From Phaseolus vulgaris (taxonomy: Eukaryota > Streptophyta > Magnoliopsida > Fabales > Fabaceae): a stretch of 64,000 nt of DNA. Location: assembly GCF_000499845.2 (NCBI RefSeq), contig NC_023753.2, forward strand, positions 5,850,791 to 5,914,790, read 5' to 3'. The position numbers and the translations under genes were made by a program. Shown one piece after another: positions 26,501 to 37,693 of this stretch (positions are counted from its first letter, which is position 1; each line of letters starts with the position of its first letter). Under the pieces are notes generated by a model that searched no databases, had not been told where the DNA came from, and saw only the letters and a list, made by a program, of their open reading frames with translations.

Positions 26501-26789
26501 ATATTGAAGTTATTTAGAGTAAAGTGGTCATTTTAGAGCATAAATGTGTTTGAGACTTGGAGAAAAGTGAGCATAAAGTAGAGTGTAGTGGAGCTAATGT
26601 ACCTTTGGGGACAGCGTGATCTTCTGAGGTGCGAGACTTGAAAGAGGATTGGTGGTGGTTAATGGAAAAGTGAAATGGATGAAAATCAAAGGCCTGAAAG
26701 ACTGCACACATGCAACCAGAAGGGATTTCTGTTTGAGCTTCTCGACCCTTCTTGGAGGACCTTCCACCCCAATGCCACTCCTTGCCCAT
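23548..26789 (-). CDS. TRM/LONGIFOLIA-like protein (DUF3741 motif plus DUF4378 domain)
   Basis: Four exons on the minus strand: 26789-26603, 26441-26356, 26183-25134 and about 24252-23548, giving about 675 aa. Exon 1 begins MGKEWHWGGRSSKKG. Residues 124-138 hold the DUF3741 motif TPTLVARLMGLDLLP. The middle is basic, Ser/Pro-rich and probably disordered. The DUF4378 domain spans about residues 505-668 (EFHYVTTIL, WFSPTHPL, RRLLFDLVDE, NIMEWLVHETL). By family knowledge these proteins recruit TON1/PP2A complexes to microtubules and influence cell elongation; this member's role is inferred. The exon 3 start (CAG|AAG at 26183) and exon 4 start are my choices. Exon 4 has a second in-frame acceptor (CAG|ACG) about 60 bp downstream. 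The DUF4378 exon is much GC-richer than its surroundings. Confidence 0.85.
24592..24670. repeat. AT-rich self-complementary microsatellite in a TRM-like intron
   Basis: An alternating TA/CA/TG tract with several ACATATATGT-type palindromes lies in the last intron (24253-25133). It could form a cruciform. It is likely a slippage-prone microsatellite with no coding role. Confidence 0.7.
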
Positions 26790-26873
26790 AATTGGTAAAC
26801 TTAGTGCTTTGCTGAAGTTTCAAAATAAGAAAGAGGAAGTGTGTCAAAGTGATAAAATCAGAATGAAAATGAC

Positions 26874-26880
26874 ATATATA
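26874..26880 (-). promoter_or_regulatory. Candidate TATA box of the TRM-like gene
   Basis: On the minus strand the sequence reads TTTTATATATG, about 85 bp upstream of the ATG at 26789. Position and orientation suit this gene. Confidence 0.45.
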
Positions 26881-26926
26881 AAAGGCACCAGCCAGCTGTC
26901 TCAGACACACGCTATTAGTTTGTTTA

Positions 26927-27119
26927 GTGTTTGTGGTCTTGGCAAGATAATCTAAATGGCTTATGGTATATGCAGGTGAAAAAGCGAGAAAAACGGATCC
27001 TTGAAGCATAAAACGGTCACATTTCATGAAAGGAATTAAAGTACACTTGAACTTGTGTATTTTGGAATTTTCGAGTACCAAAAAGACTGAGAAACTAGTG
27101 AGAGTATTGTGGGCATATG
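26927..27119. repeat. Blocks A1 and A2 upstream of the TRM-like gene
   Basis: A1 (26927-27057) is repeated at 34361-34493 and A2 (27051-27119) at 15297-15365, all in the same orientation. A1 copies share GCTTATGGTATATGCA and AAGCATAAAACGGTCACATT. The blocks cover the likely distal promoter of the TRM-like gene. Confidence 0.75.
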
Positions 27120-27623
27120 CGAGTCCATTTCTCTAAAGCGTAGGTCCAAACATGCAGTTAGGGTGTGGTATCACAATCACTAATGTGGTACACAAGTCAA
27201 AAGCGATACCAGGTTTAGTGCACACTTTCATGCTGTCGTAAGCTTCAGGGGGAGATGTTTAATGCATAGCACCAGTTAGTGCTTCGTCTTTCATCTCTAT
27301 ATCTTCACCAAGCCCATCTTTCTACCTTGGATTTTCTTCTGTCAAAAACATGCATTTTTGTTCTCCTAATTATATAATTTTGCAATTATATACAACAAAA
27401 ATGGGTATTTGTAAAGCAAAATTGAGTAGAAAACACCAAGAGAGTACATTTGGAAATGATATATCAAAATTAATTTAAATTATATTATCAATTAAATAAA
27501 AGTTAAAATTATGATTTATGTTAGTTATCGGCGAAGAGATGATTATAATTTGAGTATGTGTATTATTTAATTCAAAATTTAGTTCATAAATAATATAAAA
27601 TTACACAAAGAAGGAATAGGAGA
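27120..27623. other. Spacer between the TRM-like promoter and the gypsy element
   Basis: No gene is visible. The first 220 bp are fairly balanced in composition; after 27360 it is AT-rich. The spacer ends at the inferred left end of the gypsy element. Confidence 0.4.
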
Positions 27624-27790
27624 TGATGAAGACTTGAGAGATAGAGCATCTCCTGACCAAGTCCAACCCTTCAAAAGAATGACCCGAAACATGACATAGG
27701 ATCCATGACTAGGTCAAGACCCACCACTAGTCCGTACATTAGAGCCCATCATTCCTCAGATGATCACCAGCTAGTCTTTTTTTTTTTTTA

Positions 27791-28463
27791 GGCACATTCT
27801 CCCTGCACCCAACACATTCTAACTGGCACCCAATCACTTAATAGTAAAAGACGAATATACCCTTAATGAAATTCTGAAAAATATAATTGTGATAAGCACC
27901 CAATCACCTGCACCAACCCTATTCTTCTCTTCTTCCATTCCATTGTGCCTGCCGCAGCCACCGTGTTGTGCAGCCACCGTGAGCAAGCTTGTTGTCCAAC
28001 CACCGTGAGCGACGTTCTTCTCCATTCTTCTGCACCCACCGTGACCTCCATTATCATAGGCAGAGCACCAGATTCGAAGGTACGTCATGCTTCCGGATAT
28101 TTTTATCCATAAGTGAGTGAGAGTTGCGGATATTTTTATCCGCAAGTGACTTTTGAGAGGTGCGGATATTTTTATCCATAAGGGAGTTTGGGGTCCGGAT
28201 ATTTTTATCCGTAAGTTTGTTTTGACTTACGGATATTTTTATCCGGAATATAGTTGGGTCCGGATATTTTTATCCGTAGGCACAACTGTGGCTTCCGGAT
28301 ATTTTTATCCGTAAGCAACGATCAGTTCCGGATATTTTTATCCGTAAGCAACTAACAATTCCGGATATTTTTATCCGTAAATAAAGAAGACAAGGGCATT
28401 TTAGGATTTTTAAAAGTGTGTCGGGTGCCAGTCACAATTGATCGGGTGCAGGAAGCAATTGCC
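27791..28463. mobile_element. Mutator-like MITE with internal palindrome array
   Basis: This 673-bp element has imperfect terminal inverted repeats of about 47 bp. The left end starts GGCACATTCTCCCTGCACCC; the right end in reverse complement starts GGCAATTGCTTCCTGCACCC. Both continue to a shared ACTGGCACCC. It is flanked by a 9-bp direct repeat TTTTTTTTA at 27782-27790 and 28464-28472, the target-duplication length of Mutator-like elements, although low complexity weakens that. There is no transposase. It sits inside the inferred 5' LTR of the gypsy element. Confidence 0.8.
28095..28376. repeat. Nine-copy palindrome ladder
   Basis: GGATATTTTTATCC occurs nine times, starting at 28095, 28128, 28164, 28197, 28231, 28262, 28297, 28330 and 28363, a spacing of 31-36 bp. 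Most copies extend to CCGGATATTTTTATCCG followed by TAAG. Each can fold on itself. The intervening sequences differ. Confidence 0.95.
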
Positions 28464-28609
28464 TTTTTTTTAATTTCAGTAGAGTAGGATCCATACAGCA
28501 TAATAGGGGTGTATTTATCAAAGTGGGCTTGTGTCAAGTCCATTAGGGTTGGAAGGTAGCCCTAGCTTCTGGAAGCTAGGACTAGGGGGTGGCTTTGACC
28601 TAGGTCAAC

Positions 28610-29211
28610 CCCTAGACTGCCTCTCTCTTATTACATTTCTACCCCTCCCCATCTTGCCCACCAAGGCACCCATTCCTATAAATAGGGTGTCTTGCCTCAT
28701 GTATTTTCACTTGATTTTGAATACAATAAAGAAACTTTGTTTGAGTGATTAGTGAGCTTAGTCTCCTAAATGGTTTTGGGTCTTATCTTGAGTGTATGAA
28801 CATCTCAAGTGGCAGCTCTTCCTTCACTTAACTTGGAGTTTCCCACCCTCTAAGTGACGTGATCATCCTCTCCATTTCTCCATAAGCTTCCTTCACCTGA
28901 TCTCTTTTCCATCCTGTCATCACGGCATTTACCATTCCTTTCTATGTTCTTGCTTATGTCTTTATCATTTGATCATCTTCATTCATCATTTACTTCCTTT
29001 GCTCTTTAATTCCCGCCTCATTCATCATAATTACCATATACTTGTGTTTTTCCTTTTGTCCTCTAGAAGTGAACCTTCACACTTAACCACTTGGTTAAGT
29101 TCGTGTCCAGTGAGGATCTTCTTTGGGTCTCACCTAGCATTACTAAAAATAAAAAATCATAAACAAGAGCAACCAATAAAAATGTGCAATCTTAAAAATC
29201 AACTCATATCA
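28610..29211 (+). repeat. Gypsy 5' LTR, portion also present in the 3' LTR
   Basis: This part aligns nearly throughout with 32474-33081, including the TATA box and a terminal AACTCATATCA versus AACTCACATCA. The upstream part of the LTR has no surviving partner. Confidence 0.85.
28677..28687 (+). promoter_or_regulatory. LTR promoter TATA box (gypsy 5' LTR)
   Basis: TATAAATAGGG within the 5' LTR, with the same motif at 32542 in the 3' LTR remnant. Both copies continue into closely matching R/U5-like sequence. Confidence 0.65.
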
Positions 29212-29213
29212 TG

Positions 29214-29225
29214 TGGTATTCAGAG
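29214..29225 (+). promoter_or_regulatory. Primer-binding site of the gypsy element
   Basis: TGGTATTCAGAG starts two bases after the LTR end. It is the usual initiator-Met-tRNA site TGGTATCAGAG with one inserted T. Confidence 0.6.
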
Positions 29226-30179
29226 AATGGTTATTTTTTGCTTATTTGCTTTGAGTTGATTTCGACCCTTTAAATTCTAACACATCTAAATTCTTGTTTT
29301 TACTTTCAAGCAATTTCAATTTCACCTTTAAAGTCCTTGTCATTTACAATTCCGCTTTTTATTCATTAAGCACTTTAAATTATACTTTTGAATTTTATTT
29401 TGTGTCAATTTTTTTTCCTTACATCTTTTGCTTGAATCTTATGTTCTTAGTGTTCTAGGAGTCTTAATTTCTTTCTACTTATTTTGATTTTAATTGTGAA
29501 GAGCTAAAAACAAAATAGAAGTTGTTTGAGTAGTGGTTGATTTAATTCCAAACATAGAAGGCAAGTGTTTATATGATTTGAATCTAAACCCAACATCTTT
29601 TTCGGAAAAGTGAAAAGTGGAATGACAACAAAAAAATATGCATGCAAAAAGGATATGGAACTTTTGAATCCATAAAAACAAAGACAAAAGAGTTTGAGAA
29701 GCATTCACATTTCAACTTTCACTTTGCAAATTACTAAAGAGGGTTCTAAGTATATGACAAATTATGTTCATACTTGTAGAATTTAATCCTTCTTGCTTTC
29801 ACAATTTCTAAAAATATTTCAAACCTTCATAATTAAAGTTTAAGTAAGTTTTTTTAAGTCTTTTTTTTAAGTGTTTTTCTTGCTTGTCTTCTCAAAGTTT
29901 TGTCATTATCTTATTTTACAATTTGGTTTATCTTTCTTGCTTTTCTTTCAAAATTTCTTAAGTTTTGTTGTGGGGATCTTTGGTGAGTAAGTGTAAGAGC
30001 TTTGTCATCTTTCACTTGAAGTACTTACTACCAAGTGTAGACCTTTGTGTTTAGAGTACAAATCTTTCTTGAGTGCATTACAATTTTTCCCTCCTTTACT
30101 AAATAGCCGAGTGATACAAGTGAGGAGTGGATAAAATTGTTATTTTTCATTAATTGTTTGTTTCTTTTTTGTGCAAATT

Positions 30180-32473
30180 ATGGCTCATTTGTCATCAGGA
30201 GAATCTTCAAAGCCACAATCTCCTTAAAAGGCATATCTTTTGGGATAGCTTGTGGAAATCAAAAGGATTTTGTCCCAAAAGGAAGAGGGGATGAGACAAT
30301 TAGTGGAAAGGTTGCAAAGACTAAAAAGCGACTCAAAAGAGACAACCTAGAGAAAGGAGATGAGAACCAAGAAGAGCCTCTAGAAGCTACACGCACTATG
30401 GGAGTCAAGAAGAAGACTAAGATTGGAGAATGCATAACTTTGAAGAGAGACGCCATCAACACCCACTATCAAATCCTTCTTTCCCTTTTATTAAATTGCC
30501 TAGTTTTAGTGGGGAAAGTGATCCCAATGTGCATTTAGGATGGGAAGCTAAAGTAGAACAAATTTTTAATGTGTATGAGGTCCAAGAGGACCAAAAGGTT
30601 AAGTCAACTTCCCTAGAGTTTTTAGATTATGTCATCCAGTGGTGGCATCAAACTGTAATGGACATTGGTTAGGCGAGTTGTGGTCTTTGGTATGATTTAA
30701 AGGAACGCATGCGCGTGCGGTTTGTTCCTCCCTCATTATAGGAAGGAACTCTTGTTGAAGCTCCAACAACTTCAACAAGGACCTATAAGTGTAGATGAAT
30801 ATTTTAAAGACCTAGAAACTACTTTGACAAAGATTAATATGCATGATAGAGAGGAGTCAAAGATAGCTAGGTTTGTGAGTGGTTTAAGGAGAGAAATTCA
30901 AGATATTGTAGAATTATATGAGTACTCTTCTTTAGAAAAATTGGTTCACCTAACCATCAAGACGAAATCATAACTTTTGAAGAAAACCAATTTAAAAAAT
31001 ACTCATAGTGATGGCTTTTACAAATCTTCATGGAAGGACAACAACAAAATTTATACAAAAACTTTTCCTTCCAATTTTTCAAAAGAAACCACTTCTAACC
31101 ATAGAGTTTCTAAACCTTCCACCTCTATCCCTAAGTCACACACCAAAACCCTAAACACAAAATGTTTTAAATGTTTAGATTTTGGGCACATAGCTGCAAA
31201 TTGTCCATCCAAAAGAATAATGATGGTAAAATGAGGGGTTGTAGTGAGTGACCATAGTTCCCAATCCTCAAGGTCTAGTTCCCCTACCTTTTCAAAAAAG
31301 CCAAAGTGAGGATGAATATGAGTTGCCTTGTGAAGGTGATTTATTAATAGTAAGGCGCATGATTGGATAAGTTCAAAAACCTTTTAATGAAAGTCAAAGG
31401 GAAAATATTTTTCATACAAGGTGCCTTATTAATGACAAATTATGTTCATTAATTGTAGATAAGGGTAGTTCACCAATGTGGCAAGTACAAGAGTGGTGGA
31501 AAAACTTGGATTGCCCACCATTTCTCTTGCATAGCCCTACAAGCTCCAATGGCTTAGTGAAGAGGGAAAAATCATAGTTAATAAAGAAGTCCTCATAGCC
31601 TTCTCAATTGGAAAATATAAAGATGAGGTCTTGTGTGATGTTGTGCCAAAGGAAGTCACCCATATTCTATTAGGAAGGCCATGACAATTTGATAGAATTT
31701 TTTTACATGATGGCCTTATTAATAAAATTTCTTTTACCTTTCAAGGGCATAAGATCATATTAAAATCTCTCTCTCCAAAAGAGATAAATGAAGACCAAGT
31801 TAAAATGAAATAAAAGAAAGAAAATGAAAAAAAAAGTGTTAAGAAAAGCCTTCTCATCTCCTCCAAAGAGGTCAAAAAGGTAATGTTAACCCACAAGGCT
31901 ATATTTATAGCATATCCTAAGAAAAACCTAAAGATTGAGTCAACGGTAGATAATTTTAAATGTTTGGATCCTTTGGTAAAGGAGTTTCAAGATGTGTTCC
32001 AAGAGCCTCCTAAAGGGTTGCCTTCTCTAAGGGGTATTGAACATCAAATTGATTTTATACCCAGGGCTTCTTTACCAAATAGACCTGCATATAGAACCAA
32101 TCTAACTGAGGCCAAAGAAATTCAACAAGTTGAGGAGTTAATAGTCAAGGGGTGGGTTCAAGATAGCATGAGTCCTTGTGCTATGCCTGTAATTCTTGTC
32201 CCTAAAAAGGATGAGAGTTGAAGGATGTGTACGGATTGTCGCACAATAAATAACATCATCATGAAATATAGGCATCACATCCCTAGATTAGATGACTTGT
32301 TAGATGAGTTACATGGGTCTCAAATCTTCATCAAAATTGATCTTAAAAGTGGGTATAATCAAATCCGGATTAAATCGGGAGATGAATGGAAAACCGCTTT
32401 TAAGACCAAGTTTGGGTTGTATGAGTGGTTAATCATGCCCTTTGGCTTAACCAATGCTCCGAGCACCTTCATG
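30180..32473 (+). pseudogene. Broken gypsy gag-protease-RT
   Basis: gag appears to begin at the ATG at 30180 (MAHLSSGESSKPQSP) and breaks at a stop after 15 codons. Further gag pieces lie at 30430-30672 (FSGESDPNVHLGWEAKVEQIF), 30722-30973 and 30977-31234; the last has a CCHC zinc knuckle (CFKCLDFGHIAANC). A decayed protease region follows at about 31400-31800. RT runs 31883-32470 with [13 protein letters not shown] and ends at [13 protein letters not shown], before the catalytic DD box. Stops and frameshifts are spread throughout. At least one stop (TGA at 32219, after PKKDES) sits where the family has Trp. It is not functional. Confidence 0.85.
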
Positions 32474-33081
32474 CCCTAGGCCATCCCTTTCTAATTACAT
32501 TTCTACCCCTCCTCCATCTTGCCCACCAAGGCACTCATTCCTATAAATAGGGTGTCTTGTCTCATGTATTTTCACTTGATTTTGAATATTGTAAAGAAAC
32601 TCTGCTTGAGTGATTAATGAGCTTAGTCTCCTAAATGGTTTTGGGTCTTATCTTGAGTGTGTGAGCATCTCAAGTGGTAGCTCTTCCTTCACTTATCTTG
32701 GAGTTTCCCACCCTCCGAGTGGCGTGATCATCCTCTCCATTTCTCCATAAGCTTCCTTCACTTTATCTCTTTTCCATCGTTTCATCACGCCATTTACCAT
32801 TCTTTTCTATGTTCTTGATTATGTCTTTATCATTTGGTCATCTTCATTCATCATTTACTTCCTTTGTTCTTTAATTTTCGCCCCATTCATCATAATCACC
32901 ATATACTTGTGTTTTTTCCTTTTGTCCTCTAGAAGTAAACCTTCACATTTACTTAACCACTTGGTTAAGTTCGTGTCTAATGAGAATCTTCTTTGGGTCT
33001 CACCTTGCATTACTAAAAATAAAAAATCATAAATAAAAGCAACCAATAAAAATGTGCAATCTTAAAAATCAACTCACATCA
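32474..33081 (+). repeat. Gypsy 3' LTR remnant
   Basis: It matches 28610-29211. It starts abruptly after the RT codons ending TTCATG, at a CCCTAG that lines up with the same word in the 5' LTR. The deletion junction is therefore at about 32473/32474. Confidence 0.85.
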
Positions 33082-33156
33082 AGAGATTGATAAGTTTTTA
33101 TCCTATTTCCAATGGGGTAGATAAGAACATCAAATTTTTATCTGCATAAGATATGC

Positions 33157-34348
33157 TAATGAATAATTTTGAAAAATAAGATGAGTGTTGTCATATTTTT
33201 GAACTAACAACATCATCATACAACTTTATAACACAGTGATTCTAAAGCATATTACATCAATATTTTCTATTGGATGTTAGAAAACCATTTTTAATAAGAT
33301 TTTTGTTTTGATCCTTTTAAAGTCCTATAAGAGCAGTGAAAAAAAAAAAAAAAAAAACAATCGGGAATGATCCAACTATATGAAACCATGAAGCTATAAG
33401 AAACGTGAATGGCTTCATTCTATTACATGCCATATTTATATAGAAAGAAAAGAATGTGCATTATCGAAGGGGAAATTAAATAGAGTGTTTGTCACGAAGC
33501 TGAAATTGAAGATGAAATTGAAGGTGGTAAGTTTTTGATGGTTAAGGAGGATATGATAGCATTAATTTGACGAAGGGATCGTGTACAATGAAAAAGAATA
33601 GAGAAGGGAATCGTACAGAAAATAGGTCTGCAGTTGTAGGAAGTACCAAGTAGTTGTGGGACAAGAACAAGACAAGGGCTTAAATTTTTTTAATATGGTA
33701 AAATATTTGGTTGTGAGAAAAAATTAACTCGTAATTTCTACTCTGCTTTCTTGCTATTAAGATGGTCTGCATCTAAGTACTACTATATTGGGACTCAGTG
33801 TCAGGCTGCACCTGCACCTGCAACCATCATACTCTAATTGCAATAACACAGTCCTGCCACAATGAGTTATTTGATGATGCTACCACTATTTCTGGTAACA
33901 CACTCACTCTCTACAAATTCCAACTTATTTCACATATCATATCATGCTATCATTACCTTCTATTTCTTCTCACTTCACTCCTCCACCCTTCTCTCCTTTT
34001 CTCTTCCTTTTCACCCTTTTAGTTTTTACTCTTTCAAACTTTACCACTCTCATAACTGCCTCCTTTCCATAATCTATAAATACACTTACAATAATTCAAA
34101 ATACTGCTACAACCTTTCTGTGTAAATTTTTAAAAACGTCTCCAAACTTATCCCTCATCACAATCAACAACACTTTCATTTTCAACCTAATTAATGTATG
34201 AAAATAACTCATGAAGAATTAATTTAACAGTGTTTTAGTAATTTTATTTTAATTTTAAGATTACTGTGAGTGAGAGGGAGGGAAGAGTCACTTCAATGGC
34301 TGTGATATTTGTGAAAAATAATTAAGGATAGATTATTATAAACATTAG
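33157..34348. repeat. Duplicated block B, copy 2
   Basis: Same block as 15366-16398 but 1,192 bp, retaining three segments missing from copy 1. It lies 75 bp to the right of the gypsy element, so before that insertion it was only about 580 bp from blocks A1-A2 of the TRM-like gene. Confidence 0.85.
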
Positions 34349-34360
34349 TAATCAAAGGTA

Positions 34361-34493
34361 GTGTTTGAGGTCTGCGCAAGATAATATAAAAAAATGCTTA
34401 TGGTATATGCATGAGAAGAAGCGAGAAAAAGGAATCTTGAAGCATAAAACGGTCACATTTGATGAAAGGAATTAAAGTACACTTGAACTCGTG
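34361..34493. repeat. Duplicated block A1 (copy at 34.4 kb)
   Basis: It matches 26927-27057, with AAGCATAAAACGGTCACATT and GAAAGGAATTAAAGTACAC in common, and follows block B copy 2 by 12 bp. The similarity ends at about 34493. Confidence 0.75.
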
Positions 34494-36112
34494 GTGATGT
34501 AATAGAAACAACTAGTTTTGAATATTTTAAACTTTTGAAAAGAATATAACTCACTGACTCCGAGTCTATCTATCTTATGTGCAAACAATGTATGTCTTCT
34601 AATCTTAATCGCACTCACTCCAAGCTTGCTATTAGTAAAGAGCCAAAACCAAAGAGAACCAACACTGCACCTCATCGAGTCTCATGAAAAAGTTATTTAA
34701 AATGAATCAATTTGTTGTCTTCTTTTAAATTGACACGTTAACTTGATCATCATCTTACATACAAAATGGCAGAATAATGCACAAAACGAAAAATCTAAAT
34801 TTTCGTCTTCTCAATTGCGTAGTAGAAACTCACCTTCAATCCACATTCGCGATGATATGATGGTAGTATTCAAATTTTATTTTCAAGCCACCCAACTCTC
34901 TCCAGTTTCAAGCTTCAAAGGTACTCTTCACTCTTATCTCTCTTATTTCGCTTTTCAACAACCAAATGGTTAAGTTTATGTAACTTATTGTGTTTTTGGA
35001 AAGTGCAAGAGTTAAAACCAAATTTTACCAAAAAAATCTAAAAATGAAACCCCAATTGTCATCTGAGTCAGACACTCCCTGCAAACCAAATATATTCCAC
35101 TATATTGGAAAGGTTTCTAATGAGATTCTACAGTACCATTGAAGATGTGTGGTCATGAACCGACCCTGAATCCTCTTGTGTGGGCCGACCCTAAAGCCTC
35201 TTTAGCTTACGTCAAAGCCTGAGAGGCTGTGTGGTGAGGTGTCAATCCAGTTAATTACCTTAACTGATTGGTGCTGAGGAGATTATCGTTACAGAACTTG
35301 TGTAATGAACATTTAAGTAATCAAACAAGTTACAAAAAGAAGAGGAGGAGACGAGAAGGCGTCAGGGAGAGTTATATGAGGGAGGGGAGACCGACTGAGG
35401 AAGGGGGGAGAAGAACATAAGAATTAGAGTGTTGAACAATCTTGATGTTCTAGGTCAAGGGTTATTTGTCTTGGCTAGAACATAAGAGTATCTTTTATGC
35501 TTAAAATTAGAGAGTTGGGTGGGTTTGAAAAGGAGTTAGAGAGTTGTCATCATCTCATCGTTAGGGAATGTGGATTGAAGGTAAGTTGTGCAGCGTTATT
35601 AAAGAGAGAGAAAGTTAAAGTTTTTGTTTTCTGTACTCAAGGTGTCACTTTGTGTATCAGGTGATGATCGAATTAATGTCGTTCCTCCAATCCACCTTTT
35701 ATAATTAACAAATTAATGCGAAGAGAAAATTTGTGACAAATAAAAAATAGAGAGAAAATATTTATTATTTTGACTTTCTAAATTAAAATTAATTATTACA
35801 CAAAATGAGTATATTTATTAATTATAGTATTTTGGTGATTTCTAAAAAAACAGTACTTATTTTCAATCAAAAATGACTTTTATAACCAAAACTTACTTAA
35901 TTAATAAATATCATCAAAATTGTCGTACATTGACTCTAAAATTATGGACATTAATGTTGGTCTAATGTAAATTAAATTATCTAAGATCCATATTTGAAGC
36001 GACATGATACAAATTATAAAATTAACATTGACTTAACCAATACAAACTTAAATAAATATAAAAAGTATTCTATTAGCATTGTCTAAACTAACTCTAACTT
36101 AAATAAATATAA
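34494..36112. other. Intergenic DNA with a GC-richer island
   Basis: No gene is supported. 35110-35710 is much less AT-rich than its surroundings and on the minus strand has a TTATAAAAGG TATA-like box near 35695-35705. It could be a solo LTR or promoter remnant in minus orientation, but I could not find matching ends. The rest is AT-rich. Confidence 0.4.
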
Positions 36113-36466
36113 TACTATAAAAAATTTATTAAAAAAAACTAATTTTAGGGACAAGAAATACTTAGTTACTATATTGACTAAATTAGATACTATTTTATAG
36201 ACTAAAAAATTATTGATATCTAAAATAATTTCTATTATTAATAAAATTTATAAACTATTTTGTAAATTATTTGGTGACTAAAATATTGGTAGTTAATTAC
36301 ATATCAATTTCGAAACTAGTTTATACATTTTTTTAGTAATAGAAATTGTTTTAGATACCAATAATTGTTTTAGTCACTAGAATAGTATCTAATTTAGTCA
36401 ATATGGTGACTAATTACTTTTTATTTATAAAATTAGTTTTTATTTAATAATTTTTTTGCTGTAGTG
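36113..36466. mobile_element. Fold-back CACTA-type MITE, copy 1
   Basis: It starts TACTATAAAAAA and ends GCTGTAGTG. The left half, read in reverse complement, matches the right half for about 150 bp, including TAAATTAGATACTATT. The whole element is therefore a hairpin with no ORF. Confidence 0.75.
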
Positions 36467-36548
36467 TAAATATTAAAATTAAATAAGATTATTAAATATT
36501 GATTATTAGATTTTCTTGTACTAATTGTTAAATATTTTATTATAATTT

Positions 36549-36861
36549 CAATATAAAATCATTTAATCGATTAAATTGAAACTAATTTAAAAAAAAAAAT
36601 TAGACTAAATTAAATATTATCTTAGACACTAAAAAATTTATTGAAATCTAAATTAATTTATTTCTAAATTGGTATCTATTTACCTACCAATAATTTATAT
36701 ATCAACTTTAGAATCTAAACCATTGATATCTAAAAATTATTTATCAATAAATAAAAATTAATTTAGATCTGAATAATTTAATTAATATTTAATTTATTTA
36801 ATATAGCAACTGATTATTTTTTTTTCAAAATTAATTTTTATTTAATTAATTTTTAGTAGTG
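36549..36861. mobile_element. Fold-back CACTA-type MITE, copy 2
   Basis: It ends TTTTTAGTAGTG; the left end is degraded to CAATATAAAATC. The halves are inverted copies of each other and share the internal words of copy 1, more diverged. Confidence 0.65.
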
Positions 36862-37693
36862 TTTAATTATTGAGTCTAGTTTTTATTTTTGATTTTTTTT
36901 AAAATTAATGTCAATTGAACTGATGTAAAGTCTTTATATAATAAAAAATAAATTTTATAATAAAACTTTACGTTTTTAATATATTAAAATTAAATTAAAA
37001 CTATTTGTGTATTTTTAAAGTCAAGTTAATATAATGCAGTATGTAGAGAATCCAATCATGACCCTGTCAAATGATTTATATCCTAATCAAATATTGGTCC
37101 TCAACATTTATGACTTTCGATCTGTTTCAGTTTACCTTTTCATAGCCCCTTGGAATTCATTCCTCAACCTAATTCCAAAGAATCTTCTTCCCATGGAAAT
37201 CAAGAAACAAGAAACAAAATTTACAGTAACTCTTTTTTTTTTCTAGGTTTTCTTGACTTAATAATGGAAATCCATCTCGTCCAAATTATTTCTGATTTCA
37301 AAATACAACTAATATTTTGTAATGATTTCTTTAACTATTATTTAACATCAATCATCTTTTTTTTGTATTCTTGTTTTTTTGTATTCTTATTTTTGTCCCA
37401 ATTATTAAAAAAGATATAAAACACAAGAGAGGTGAATATGATTTTCTCTTCATTACGAGGTGTTCCTCCAAACATCAAACCTCTGTCTAGAAATCTTGTA
37501 TTCTGATTATTTAAATCTAATAATTGTTACACTAACTCTAATGATTAATCAAATGATAATTTCTGCTGATCAAAAATAAAAAAAATAAAAAAATGATAAT
37601 TTGTGACACCATAAGCTTATTACTAAAATTATTACTAACTACTCAAAATTTCCTTTTTCTCTTTCATAAAATCTACATAGTCATTCTAAAAAT

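Larger units (their letters stand above)
27624..33081 (+). mobile_element. Decayed Ty3/gypsy LTR retrotransposon with internal deletion
   Basis: I infer a 5' LTR at 27624-29211, interrupted by a Mutator-like MITE, and a 3' LTR remnant at 32474-33081. The left flank GGAGA and right flank AGAGA are a 4-of-5 match, as expected of an old target duplication. A primer-binding site follows the 5' LTR, then a broken gag-protease-RT region. RNase H, integrase, the rest of RT and the start of the 3' LTR have been lost by a deletion that joins RT directly to the LTR. The left end is less certain than the right, because the 3' LTR lacks the matching part. Confidence 0.75.

Noticed and set aside
28095..28376. 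Regularly spaced repeats resembling a CRISPR array
   Set aside because: Repeats are 14-17 bp palindromes within a plant MITE with terminal inverted repeats. The spacers are short and there are no cas genes.
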